A stretch of 64,000 nucleotides of DNA from Bedellia somnulentella (lineage: Eukaryota > Arthropoda > Insecta > Lepidoptera > Bedelliidae): contig OY755198.1 in NCBI GenBank assembly GCA_963576735.1, positions 8,494,001 through 8,558,000 of the forward strand, written 5' to 3'. The translations under genes and the position numbers were made by a program. Shown here piece after piece: positions 42,701 through 52,292 of this stretch. The notes beneath the pieces were generated by a model. That model saw nothing but the letters and a program-made list of their open reading frames with translations, searched no databases and was not told the origin of the DNA. How positions within the stretch are numbered: the stretch's first letter is position 1; every line of letters starts with the position of its first letter.

Positions 42701-44251
42701 AGATACCTCAGTCTGAGTGGAAAAAGTGCTATGAAAATTGGTTTCAACGCATGCAAAAGTGTATAGATCTGAGCGGCGAATATTTTGAGAAGCAATAAAA
42801 CCATATTAATTGATATATGTTTGTTTCTTTTTTTTATTCCGGATACATAAATAGCAGCCCTTGTATTTCACAATCTTTTGCCCACTTTACTTCCAAAAGT
42901 GGATGAAGATTTTTCTGATTCTACCTACTCTTTTAAGGGTTTTATAGCTGTTATATATGTCTCATATGTATGTATGTTGGTTAAATTGTCTCTGCCTACC
43001 TCAATGGAAACTAAGGGCATGAGTATGTGCATAAATGTATGATATTTATATATTAAATTACATAATGGTAATGTTAGTAGAGGACGACCATGGAGAACAC
43101 ACTTGGACAAAATTGAGAGTGTGCTCAAAAAGGCTGGCGTCCGAAGTATGAAGAATAAAAGAGCATGTATGAAAAGATTGATGGATGTAAATGAAGCTAG
43201 AGAGGTTTGTCAGGATCGTGCGAAGTGGCGATCGATAGTCTCTGCCTACCGCAATGGGAATTAATGGCGTGAGTATATGTATGTATGTAAATTACATAGA
43301 TATAAATTTACATATGCCCTTAGATTCACTTATGCCAAAGTTCATTTAAATCTATAATCATAAAAAGTTTTTTTTTTAGGGGGTACCCTCCATGTTTTTG
43401 CCAATGAGTCAAGAAATTTCACCAATGAAACTGTTGGTGAAACAGAAAAAACGATGCAGCTACAAGCATTCAACCCTAAAAATCGATTTCAATGTGATCT
43501 GTGTTCATACACTTTTTCTCAAAGATACATCCTAGTAAAACATTTAAAAAAATGTTACAAAAAAAAAGATTCACTTTCCTCTAGTACCCATGCTAAATCA
43601 TTTAAGTGTAACATATGTGATAACTCCTTTACCGACATAACTTCCCTTGACCAGCATACAATATTCCACACAGAAAGTTTTGTATGTAACTATTGCAACA
43701 AAGTTTTTAGTTCAAAACTAGACTTAATAAAACACATAAAAAGCCACACAAGAATAATGTGTGCGTATTGTGATAAACCTTTTGCATCTACTAGTGAACT
43801 AAAACGACATATACGGACACATCGGAAGAAACCTTATGTGTGTAAATTTTGTAAGAGAACATACATGACAAATAATGATTTACTCAGACATATTAGAGTA
43901 CATACAAAGGATTATGATTACATTATTTGTGAGTTCTGTTCGAAATCTTTTACAGCAAAATCTATATATGAAAGGCATTTAAGAACCCATACAGGCAGCA
44001 AACCCTTTAAATGTGATGTATGTAGTAAAAGTTTTAGTCGAAAGTCTAGTATGAAGAGACATATCATGATACACACCGGTGAGAAGCCACACAAGTGTAA
44101 AATATGCAATACAACTTTTATACAGAGTCATCATTTGAAAAAACATTTTAATGTTCATTTGGGAGAAAGACCTTTAAGTTGCCACTTGTGTTATACAAGT
44201 TTTGCTCGAATGACTTCACTTAAAGCACATCTAAAATCGCATTGGAAGTGA
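39750..44251 (+). CDS. ZAD-C2H2 zinc-finger protein (4 exons), probable host transcription factor
   Basis: Exons 39750-39860, 40344-40475, 40994-41309 and 43380-44251 have GT-AG borders and join in frame to 476 aa. Exons 1-2 give the ZAD: FCRSC (C7, C10) and FCTDC (C49, C52), spaced as the two zinc-binding pairs of this insect dimerisation domain. Exon 3 is an acidic linker (DDNFNDETVKEEMDF). Exon 4 carries nine C2H2 fingers; the first ends in Cys instead of His, and linkers TGSKP, TGEKP and LGERP separate the later ones. The expected role is sequence-specific DNA binding in the nucleus. The target is unknown. Introns 2 and 3 contain SINE and LINE pieces, and intron 3 also an intact mariner. 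No lesion seen. Confidence 0.88.
40624..40695 (-). mobile_element. SINE 3' fragment in intron 2 of the zinc-finger gene
   Basis: (CATA)n followed by ACTCACGGCTATATTTCCTTAG and GGGGTAACCAGAGCTAAGG is the reverse complement of the RTE-related SINE end with its tandem tail. The rest of intron 2 has no recognisable feature. Confidence 0.65.
41355..41490 (+). mobile_element. Diverged 3' fragment of the RTE LINE in intron 3
   Basis: GAAGATGGCCACAGAGGACACATTTAAAGC and TTTATGAAAAGATTGATAAATGTTAACAAAGCTC parallel 63196-63320 of the LINE, with many substitutions and small deletions. It is older than the fragment at 43065-43287. Confidence 0.6.
41573..42863 (+). mobile_element. Intact mariner transposon
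   Basis: Inverted ends CGAGGGCTGCTATTTATGTA (left) and CAAGGGCTGCTATTTATGTA (right) run on through TCCGGAA. TA lies at each side (41571-41572 and 42864-42865). The length is 1291 bp, normal for mariner. It encloses one intact transposase ORF. Confidence 0.9.
41746..42798 (+). CDS. Mariner transposase, D,D34D
   Basis: 350 aa from the ATG in CCACCATGG; in-frame codons upstream lack an ATG. The N-terminal half holds two helix-turn-helix regions (about 20-60 and 85-115), with the GRPK segment between them. Catalytic residues are D160 (TGDESW), D252 (HHDNASCH) and D287 (LAPNDFYLF), giving the 34-residue spacing that defines mariner. The WVFQDEPNPTK and YSPDLAPND motifs are present and the C-terminus GEYFEKQ is complete. 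It binds the inverted ends and moves the element by cut and paste at TA sites. No stop or frameshift, so this copy may be active. Confidence 0.93.
   Translation: MDLTREHFRAMIFYDFRRGLTQKQCIDQLTSTFGDEAPSKTTVYHWFSEFNRGRSKLTDEIKEGRPKTVVVPQNIDAVRELITQDRHVTYREIEASLGISMTSIHKILHEHLAVKKICSRWIPHNLSIDQKQARVDWCKEMLKKYNRGASKAVYNIYTGDESWIYAYDPETKQQSTVWVFQDEPNPTKVIRAKSTLKQMVACFFGINGHVATVPLENRKTVNSEWYTTICLPEVFEQIRKTNRQRRIILHHDNASCHRSAVTTQFLEAQKIELTGHPPYSPDLAPNDFYLFPNVKKKLRGQRFSSREEAVDAFKMHVLEIPQSEWKKCYENWFQRMQKCIDLSGEYFEKQ
43065..43287 (+). mobile_element. 5'-truncated RTE LINE insertion with 11-bp target duplication
   Basis: GGTAATGTTAGTAGAGGACG through GCGTGAGTATATGTATGTATG matches the last 220 bases of the LINE at 60003-63420. 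TAAATTACATA flanks it on both sides (43054-43064 and 43288-43298). It lies in intron 3 of the zinc-finger gene, about 80 bases before exon 4. Confidence 0.85.
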
Positions 44252-44305
44252 CAACAAAACTCTTAATTGTACATCACAGATAGAGACATTTACTACACAA
44301 TAACC

Positions 44306-44345
44306 TCACAGCGATAAATCCCAAAAAGGGGTAGCCAGAGCTATC
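44306..44345 (-). mobile_element. SINE end fragment
   Basis: CACAGCGATAAATCCC and GGGGTAGCCAGAGCTA are the reverse complement of the RTE-related SINE 3' end, directly beside a reverse-transcriptase fragment. The region 44252-44305 is the 3' flank of the zinc-finger gene and shows no clear AATAAA. Confidence 0.55.
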
Positions 44346-44369
44346 CCTAGGTTTTTTTTTGTCTCTTTC

Positions 44370-44611
44370 ACTAATTCTACTTTTTCACTGTCAATAACAA
44401 TATTTGCATCAACTTGCCTAACATTCGGTAAAGTAAATTTAATACATTTAGTTTTTTTGGCATTCAGAACCAGGTTATTTACAGTAAACCAATGCAATAC
44501 CAGTGAGATAGCTTTATTTATGTCGTCAAGAGATGTAGAAGATCTCGCTACATTAAATATTAAAGAAGTGTCATCTGCAAACATTACTATCTCAGAATAC
44601 TTTTGTACCAT
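44370..44611 (-). pseudogene. Reverse transcriptase fragment (non-LTR)
   Basis: MFADDTSLIF, then W-x-N-x-L-x-x-N-x-x-K-T-K (WFTVNNLVLNAKKTK), is the catalytic and thumb region of a CR1/Jockey-type reverse transcriptase. It ends in KETKKNLGI, where the SINE begins. Flanking parts are missing. Confidence 0.65.
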
Positions 44612-44625
44612 AAATGGTTAAACTT

Positions 44626-45563
44626 AAAGCGGCCAGTACACAATGGCCGACGATGGGCCACGCTTCGCAATTGGCAATTGTAGGCTACGATCAATTGGTG
44701 TTCACACAATGGCCCATTGCTCATTACTGCCTGGCAATCCACTTGCGACGGACGTCGAAATAATTATGGCTGCAGCTATTTATTTATTATTATGTATGTA
44801 ATTTATTTTATTTATGGCGCTATTTATGTTATTTTTACGTCATATAGTGATTATCAATACATTTTGCAATAAAATATTCCAAAAAAAGTATAAGTATCTA
44901 TGAGCGGTCGGTGACGAACTAAACAATGGCCCATTGTGGAAACACCACCGGCCATGCTACGCCACGATTCCTTTGAAGTGTGCCCGAAAAACCGACAACT
45001 TCGCCATTGCGCGCCACGATCGGCAATTGTCCGCCATCATGCACCATTGCCCCCTGTACACAGTGGCGATGGCGAGCAGTGGGCCATCGTCCGATGGCCA
45101 CGATGGCCCACTGCTCGCCATCGCCACTGTGTACAGGGGGCAATGTTGCATGATGGCGGACAATTGCCGATCGTGGCGCGCAATGGCGAAGTTGTCGGTT
45201 TTTCGGGCACACTTCAAAGGAATCGTGGCGTAGCATGGCCGGTGGTGTTTCCACAATGGGCCATTGTTTAGTTCGTCACCGGCCGCTCATAGATACTTAT
45301 ACTTTTTTGGAATATTTTATTGCAAAATGTATTTATAATCACTATATGACGTAAAAAGAACATAAATAGCGCCATAAATAAAATAAATTACATACATAAT
45401 AATAAATAAATAGCTGCAACCATAATTACTTCGACGTCCGTCGCAAGTGGATTGCCAGGCAGTAATGAGCAATGGGCCATTGTGTGAACACCAATTCATC
45501 GTGGCCAACAATTGCCAATTGCGAAGCGTGGCCCATCGTGGGCCAATGTGTACTGGGCGCTTT
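44626..45563. mobile_element. Fold-back palindrome, two 464-bp inverted arms
   Basis: Arms 44626-45089 and 45101-45563 are reverse complements with few differences, leaving an 11-base centre (TCCGATGGCCA). The outer ends read AAAGCGGCCAGTACACAATGG and, inverted, AAAGCGCCCAGTACACATTGG. The arms are built from recurring words such as ATGGCCC, GGCCATCG and CAATTGCC, with one AT-rich section. Mirror-image ORFs of about 100 codons occur on both strands and are a by-product of the palindrome. No transposase; class not assigned. The Copia 3' LTR lies at its right border. Confidence 0.8.
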
Positions 45564-45571
45564 TATATTAA

Positions 45572-45759
45572 TGATACCAATATTATAGATCATAAACTCG
45601 TCAATATATTTCGATTAAAGGAAAACACAACACAAACATATTTTACAAATCAACTGTCTGTCAAAATAAACAACCGTTGCTATGAAACACAAAAATACCA
45701 AAGACCTATAAAATAATAATTTAACCAAATAGGTTGCACAACGCGACTTCACTGTAACA
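45572..45759 (-). repeat. Copia 3' LTR
   Basis: 188 bp, TGTTACAGTG...TTGGTATCA on the minus strand. It adjoins the fold-back element at its outer side. Confidence 0.85.
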
Positions 45760-48700
45760 CCTTCTCTCGTTGTAAACCTATATCATTAACTAATCTTTGT
45801 ATTCTTGGTCTTGGCAAGGCCTTTGTAAGTAAATCCGCTAGCTGTCGTTCTGATGATACTTTCTGTATCAATAACTTACCAGCGTTCACGATTTCTCTCA
45901 CAAAGAAATGTCTTATTCGGATATGTTTAGTACGACGATGAAACTCTGGATTCTCGGCCAGTCTTATTGCAGCTTCATTGTCAATTCGAAGAACTGGCAA
46001 TCCTTCTAACTTCGTTAAAAATTCCAAGAGTCGTACCAGCCAAACAACTTCTCTAGTAGTCTCACTAGCAGCAACAATTTCGGCTTCGGTAGTAGAGATG
46101 GCTACACTGGTTTGTCTCTGGCTAAACCACGAAATAGCTCCTCCAGCATACATGCACAAAACTCCAGATGTTGATCGTCCAGTACTTATATCTCCACCAT
46201 GGTCTGCATCACTATAACTTTCAAGAACTCTCTTATGGTTTCCTCCGTATATGATGCCCATGTCCGGTGTGTACTGTATGTATCGAAGTATTCGTTTCAG
46301 CTTCAAACAATCTGCCTGCGTTGGGTTTTCTAGATTTCTTGACACAACGCTTACAGCATATGCAATATCAGGTCTTGTTCCAACCATCAGGTATGCTAAC
46401 GCTCCAACGACTTGTCGATAATTCTTCTTCATAAAGTCATCTTCATTTTGTTTATTCTGGATAACGTCTTCTTTGATGATTGGTGTTGACACTGGTCGAC
46501 ACTCTTCCATACCAAATCGCCTTTATATCTTCTTTGCATAAGAAGTTTGATGGATTCTGATTATACCTTCTCTGATTTCAATCTCTATCCCGAGATAAAA
46601 TGAAGCTGGTTTGACAGTTATTTTAAAGCGTTCCTTTAATTCATTCAGGAATTCATCTATCAGCTCCTGATTTGTAGCAGCAACAAGTCCATCATCTACG
46701 TAAAGAACCACGACTAGTTTCTTGTTGTTCCTTTCACGTTTAAATAGACAAGGATCTGCCTCACTTACTTCAAAACCAACTTCCTTGAAGAAATCAAATA
46801 TTGTTTTATTCCAGCACCTCGGTGCTTGCTTTACGCTTTTTAAAGCGTTTTGTCAGACCATGTATACAAGTAGCCTCTGGACAAACTATACACAAAAAGC
46901 TTTTAATAAGCTCCGTGTGCAGTACAACAACACCTTCAGGATGCTTTTGCGGCTGTCACGCTTTTGTAGTGCATCTGGTATGTTCGCGAGAGAGCGAACC
47001 GATGACTTTTATGGGTTAATTCGCAAACGAACTGCCTCGTTGATGGCACGGGTGCGAGCCAGTAGCAACAGCATCGTGAGGGCTGTTGTTGAACGTTTTG
47101 ACTGTCCCATTTTGGCTCACTGGGTGCGGACCATTCACTGGAACAGGGAATGTACCGCGTACAGTGTGGCAAAGTGACGAAACAATAAGATTTTATATAA
47201 ATTACAATAATAATACTAACAATAGGTTTAAGTAATTTTCACTGTCTACTAACAAATATATGGATGTTGTAACGTCTGAAATAAATGAATAAATAAAATA
47301 AAATTTAACCCGTAGATACTCTTTTTTAATAAACATACTCTACCAGATCCATCATCATAGCCTTCTGGCTGTTTCATATATATCTCTTCATTATTAAGAG
47401 ATCCATATAAAAATGCAGTAGTCACGTCAAATTGGCATAATGTCATATTTTCGTTAGCAGCAATACTCAAAAGAGTTCTCACTGTTGACATTTTGGCAAC
47501 TGGGCTAAAAGTTTCATCATAATCTTCACCTTTTCTTTGACGAAAACCTTTTGCTACCAACCTGGCTTTGTACTTGTCAACAGACCCATCAGCATTCAGT
47601 TTAACACGAAATACCCATTTGCATGGTATAGCCTTTCTGTGTTTCGGTAACTTAACTAATGACCATGTCTCATTGTTTTTTAGTGACTGAATTTCGCTAT
47701 CCATAGCTTTCATCCACAATTCTTTCTCTGAACACGTTGCTGCCTCCATATATGTATTAGGCTCAGCCATCGTTGTCATTATGAAGTCTTTGAATCTTAC
47801 TGGTGGTTTGAGTTGTGACCGATCTCGTAAAACTCTTTCAATGATAATATCATTCTCGTCATCCACGTTTTCATCATCCTCATAACTATTCCCCCCTGAT
47901 TCAAATAGTTCTTCATTAATTGCATCGTCAAACTGGTTCTCATCATTAACATTCTCAATTGTATCATCTCCCGTTTGCACGATGTCAAAATGATCCATTC
48001 TTACATTTGAGGCAGTAACTTCATTACCAGTATCTTGAGATTTATTGTCGTTACGAAGAGAAATCTCAATCTCACCACATTCTTTTCTATTATCTACCTT
48101 GTCTAAAACATCAAGAGTAGACCTAATAGGTTTTTCATCAAACGTTACATCTCTTGACCTAATTAGAGAGTTTGAAGTCACATCCCAGAGCCGATAGCCA
48201 TCATCATTGTCATACCCAATCAGCACACATTTCTTTGCCTTTTTCTGTAATTTCTTCCTTTTGGGCTTAGGTACATGTGCGTAGCATGTTGAACCTATAA
48301 TTCTGATATGCTTAATCTGAGGCTTTTTGTTCAACCACAATTCATACGGACTCTTGTGTTCAACCAGAGTTGGTCCAGTTCTGTTCAATATGTAGACAGC
48401 TGTATGAACCAGCTCAGCCCACAAATTTTCTGGTAACTGTTCATGTGCATGCATCATAGCACGTGCTGATTCAACAATGGTTCGGTTATCTCTCTCACTA
48501 CATCCGTTCTGCTCTGGTGTATACGGCATTACCAACCTTTGATGTATTCCATAATACATTAACTCATTCTTGACTTTTTCATTGTTGAATTCTCCACCGT
48601 TATCGCTAAGGAATTCTTTTACAGTATGTCCCACTGTTTTTACTTCAGCTAACATATGCTTTAGCTTCATATGAACTTCAGACTTTTCTTTCATGAAATA

Positions 48701-49714
48701 TACATAACGGTAACGGGTATATTCATCTTTGAACAGCACAAAATATCTGTATTTAGAGTATGAAGACGGGAAAGGCCCGCAAACATCTGAGTGGATTCGT
48801 TCACCCGGTGAAGTTGCCTTCTCTCTAACTCCGAATTTCTTCCTATGTGCCTTTGCGAATATGCAACCTTCGCAGAGCTCTCCTGTTTCTTTCGTCTTCA
48901 GGTCAAATTCTCTTTCTATAAGACTTCTTACGTGCCTTTTATCTTGGTGGCCAAAACGTTCATGATAGAGCTGCAATGTATCAAGTGCATTCACATCTGC
49001 TTCCCTTGGTCGAACTGCAGAACACTCTAATTCATATAATCCACCATACCGCTCTCTTTTCCCAGTAACTGTAACCTTTCCATCGACTTCAATTATACAC
49101 GACGTTACATAAGACTTGAAGAGACTTTTTGGGTTTCTATCTTGAGTAGCAAGAACAGAAAATAAATTCTTTGATATACTTGGAACTAGCCAGACATCAC
49201 GTAGAAAGAAATGTCCTCTGGCTTTGGTATTGAATCGTATGGAGCCTTTACCTAAAGCCTGAATCACCTTACTATCAGCCGTTGTTACAATATGAGGTAC
49301 GGAAAAATGTGTAAAATCTTCAAAAAGATCATCTCGCATCGTTACATGATGAGTAGCCCCATTGTCTACATACCAGTGGTCACGATCAGATGTACAACCA
49401 TCCGTATTATTTATTTCAACAAGCATCAAACTACTTGCTTGGCCTCTTTCTTCGCGATTTTTTCTCTTAGTACAGTCTCGTTTAAAATGACCAACTTCAT
49501 TACAAAAATGACACTTGTACGTCTTAGTTGTCTTTCTTACACTGACTGAGGTCCGACTCGGTTTCTTCTTTCCAAGGCATTTCCCCGAAGTTGCCGCCAA
49601 AGCCTCTCCGCTTGTGCCTTCGATGCCTTCATGAGCATTTGGAAGTGCTCTCTCATGGGAACATAGTTGACTGGTCAGGTTTTCTATAGTTCTTTGATTT
49701 TTCGCCATGAGCAT
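45749..49714 (-). pseudogene. Copia Pol polyprotein, interrupted
   Basis: 49714-47249 encodes: a zinc knuckle CHFCNEVGHFKRDC (about 69-82); protease YVDNGATHH (D about 117); the integrase HHCC region (HERFGHQDKRH...CEGC) and core D about 307 (HSDVCGPF), D about 369 (LSDNGGEF), E about 406 (CSERDN); and the start of reverse transcriptase up to KSIYGL. A 470-bp LINE piece (46834-47303) is inserted there. The frame resumes with KQAPRCWNK and YVDDGLV (catalytic), meets a TAA near 46522 (KKI stop RRFG), and continues with RNase H: SYSDADHGG, STTEAEIVAAS and RIDNEAA. The stops look like single-base changes of TGG and TTA. Confidence 0.85.
46834..47303 (+). mobile_element. 5'-truncated LINE inserted in the Copia pol gene
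   Basis: The plus strand reads LWTNYTQKAFNKLRVQYNN, FRMLLRLSRFCSASGMFA and LMARVRASSNSIVRAVVERF, then a stop and a 3' UTR ending in an AATAAATAAAATAAAA tail. This is the C-terminus of a non-LTR reverse transcriptase protein. TTTA flanks the insertion (46830-46833 and 47304-47307), and removing it rejoins the Copia frame (IYGL to KQAPRCW). Confidence 0.8.
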
Positions 49715-50281
49715 CTAACTTGATTTGAATGAAAAATACTCCTCAGGCAAAGTGTCTAGAATCTTGCAGATTAAGAGAAGTGCAGGCAATTCTCTTCCTT
49801 CATCTTCTTTAATAAGCTCACTATTCAATTTATGCCAAAGATTTTTCAATTTTGATACATGTGTTGCGATGTCGTCATTATTATATTTTTTCAATCTGAA
49901 GAACTCCATACAAACATTGTATATCCGATCCTCGTTTACACCGTCGTAGAGCCTGTGAAGCTCGTCCCAGACGTCTTTAGGACGGGAAAACCTTAAAACT
50001 TTGTCAAGCGTCTCATCCGAAATATTATTTGTTATAAGGAGCAGCGCATTACTTTCCTTTATTAAATAATTGCTTAACTCCTTTTCATAACATGCCAAGG
50101 CTGTTGCAGTTACACCATCAGCATCCCCGTTGACAGCTGCAGGCCTCTCAGGCTTCCGAGTTTTTCCGTCGACAATATCCATGAGACCGTCTACACCGCG
50201 CAGCATTGCACACATACGGTATCTCCATGATATCCAATAAGTACCATCAAATTTTTGAATTGAAATTTTACTTATTTCCAT
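49715..50281 (-). CDS. Copia Gag
   Basis: 188 aa ending in TAG. It starts MEISKISIQKFDGTYWISW, the usual opening of Copia Gag proteins, followed by the helical capsid region (ELHRLYDG, RLKKYNNDDIATHVSKLKNLWHKL). The next codon after the TAG continues in the same frame with the zinc-knuckle part of the polyprotein. In relatives this site is normally a Trp codon, so the TAG is more likely a nonsense mutation than programmed readthrough. Confidence 0.8.
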   Translation of the reverse strand: MEISKISIQKFDGTYWISWRYRMCAMLRGVDGLMDIVDGKTRKPERPAAVNGDADGVTATALACYEKELSNYLIKESNALLLITNNISDETLDKVLRFSRPKDVWDELHRLYDGVNEDRIYNVCMEFFRLKKYNNDDIATHVSKLKNLWHKLNSELIKEDEGRELPALLLICKILDTLPEEYFSFKSS

Positions 50282-50362
50282 TTTTAATTTTTAGCATGGA
50301 CTAGGGCACATAACCACTTATAGGGCACGTTTTGAGTAACCTCGCAGTGAACTTTATATTAA

Positions 50363-50550
50363 TGATACCAATATTATAGATCATAAACTCGTCAATATAT
50401 TTCGATTAAAGGAAAACACAACACAAAGATATTTTACAAATCAACTGTCTGTCAAAATAAACAACCGTTGCTATGAAACACAAAAATACCAAAGACCTAT
50501 AAAATAATAATTTAACCAAATAGGTTGCACAACGCGACTTCACTGTAACA
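50363..50550 (-). repeat. Copia 5' LTR
   Basis: 188 bp, same length as the 3' LTR. The stretch 50282-50362 between it and gag is the untranslated leader, where a primer-binding site is expected; I could not match one with certainty. Confidence 0.85.
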
Positions 50551-50660
50551 GTTAATCATTAATGTAAATCAGAAACAGTAATGGGCCAAGTATAGAACCT
50601 TGAGGAACATCTCTATTTCTGATCCTTCCGACGTAGTTCCATTAATATCAACCTTTAAAA
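50551..50660 (-). pseudogene. Reverse transcriptase scrap at the border of repeat copy 3
   Basis: The minus strand reads RNRDVPQGSILGPLLFLIYIND, the palm motif of a LINE reverse transcriptase, cut by the Copia insertion just after IND. Copies 1 and 4 of the 5.3-kb unit keep only the part up to SILG (8204-8330 and 55927-56060) before diverging, so copy 3 shows the older, longer form. Confidence 0.6.
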
Positions 50661-51128
50661 TTGTTTTAATAAGATATGATGCCATTAAATTGGCATGTAT
50701 TTAACGCGGCGACAAATTGATACCATTCCGGGTTCCGGGTCGTAAAAAAACTGAAAATGGATAGTAAATAATCTACTTTGGCGACTAATTAGAGGTAGCT
50801 TCTTAACTAGAAAGCGGCGGCTTTTTAATGAGTTTTGAGCACAGATGTACTAATAAAACCTTAGATAAGTCACGCGCGCTCATAAGTGGCACTTATAAAT
50901 AGGGCTAAATGGCTCAACCAACTTTAGTCGCACTCGCACACTAGCTGCGCCGTCGCGATCGTTCACTTGTTTTGGCGTGTTTGTTTATCAAAATAATCGA
51001 GAATGCCGTCGTGTGTGATGAGGTTTTGCACAAACTATAGTCGAAAAACTACTTAAAGTGACGGGATTACTTATCATTCGTAAGTATTATAAATTTTCAA
51101 CGTTTTAATTATAATTTATAATAAATTA

Positions 51129-51516
51129 GGGGTTGTCCATTAATCACGTGATCTTTTTTTAACATTTTTTAACCCCCCCTCCCCCATTGGTGATGAGTAG
51201 TGAAGTTTAAGACCACATCCCTCCCCCTTCTCAACATCACGTGTATTTTTAGTAGCTACATCGAATCTTAAAATTTTCTGAATATTATATTATTTTAAAT
51301 ACAGGTAAGTATAAACTATAATCTTATTTTATTCTGAAATTAAGGACCATAATAAAAATGTGCCGCTTAATATTTGTTTAAAAATCGCGCGTTTGACGAA
51401 AAATTAAATACACGAGATATCTTACTACACCCCCCCTCCCCATTGTGTTATTTTCGTGATTTTTATTAAACCCCTCCCCCCCCCTTTCAAGCCTCACGTG
51501 ATTAATGGACAACCCC
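51129..51516. mobile_element. TTA MITE, copy 3
   Basis: Identical ends and TTA flanks (51126-51128 and 51517-51519) as at 8748-9135. Same length, 388 bp. Confidence 0.75.
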
Positions 51517-51689
51517 TTAGGTGTAAGGTGTCATAAAATAGAAGAAGTATTGTGCGTGTCAAGCGGTCGTCTTAAGGTCATATTTCACGTCGATGCAGAG
51601 AGAATATGTTTGTCTCTTTTTAGCGCTTGCTATGAAATGTGCTATCTCGCTTACATTTCAAATATATTTCTTGGTGTGTTGTTTGGATA

Positions 51690-52292
51690 TGTCGCAGCCA
51701 ACTGGACAAATCAGCCAGCTGACAAAGCAGCTAGCCGCTTAATTAACCGCCGGCTCCTAGTTAAATGGCTAGCCCGCTAGTAAAATGAATTGTCGTCACC
51801 GAACGTCCAATCACCCGGCTGATTGAATGGTTAGCCCGTTGGTTTGAGCTGACGTTACATTATTTTTCTGTTAAAATTTGTAGAATTACTGTTTAAAAAG
51901 TTTGAAATTATGGAAATTTCAATAAATAAATGAATACAGAGTTAAAATTAATACATTAGAGTACTTTATATTTTTATATTAATGTTCATTATCAATAAGT
52001 CGGTACCTGTTTGTACTTTAGTTACTGTGCCAAAGCTTTGTGCCATTTAATTGTTAATATTGTATTCAATTAATATAATTAAAGTATTGCCGACATAAGA
52101 AGTACCTACGAAAAAATATTTTAGTCATAGTAACCCTAGATAACCAGACGGCAATACAACGTTCAGCCAAGTGGTTGGACGTTGTGTTCAACTAAATGGC
52201 TGACTGAAGTTTAGCCCTTTACTAGGAGCCGGCGTTTAATTAAGCGGCTAGCTACTTTGTCAGCTGGCTGGTTTAACCAGTTGGCTGCGACA
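51690..52292. mobile_element. Hairpin element, copy 3
   Basis: Same TGTCGCAGCCAACTGG ends and inner inverted blocks as at 9309-9912, with a few substitutions (for example TTAATTAACCGCC in the left end). Confidence 0.65.

Larger units (their letters stand above)
41505..42985 (+). mobile_element. RTE-related SINE split by a mariner
   Basis: The left part (AGCTAAGGGTATTGGTGC ... GGGCGATGCGGTTGGAGACCC) ends at 41572. The right part resumes at 42864 with TTTCACAATCTTTTGCCCAC and CCAAAAGTGGATGAAG. Both belong to the SINE core in the right order, so the mariner jumped into an existing SINE. Confidence 0.7.
45572..50550 (-). mobile_element. Copia-type LTR retrotransposon, recently inserted but disabled
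   Basis: 188-bp LTRs at 45572-45759 and 50363-50550 differ at one noticed base. Order on the minus strand: 5' LTR, Gag, zinc knuckle, protease, integrase, reverse transcriptase, RNase H, polypurine tract (AACGAGAGAAGG, 45760-45771), 3' LTR. Integrase before reverse transcriptase defines Copia. The flanks are GTTAA at the right and ATTAA at the left, an imperfect duplication; the TATATTAA next to both LTRs leaves the LTR border slightly uncertain. Lesions: a TAG between Gag and Pol, a TAA in the reverse transcriptase, and a LINE insertion. Confidence 0.9.

Noticed and set aside
44919..45271. Four overlapping ORFs of about 100-111 codons on both strands
   Set aside because: They are mirror images created by the palindrome and have low-complexity His/Arg/Trp-rich composition.
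49715..49717. Programmed readthrough of a TAG between Copia Gag and Pol
   Set aside because: A Trp is usual at this position in relatives and a second stop exists further on, so random decay explains it better. Family data could reverse this.
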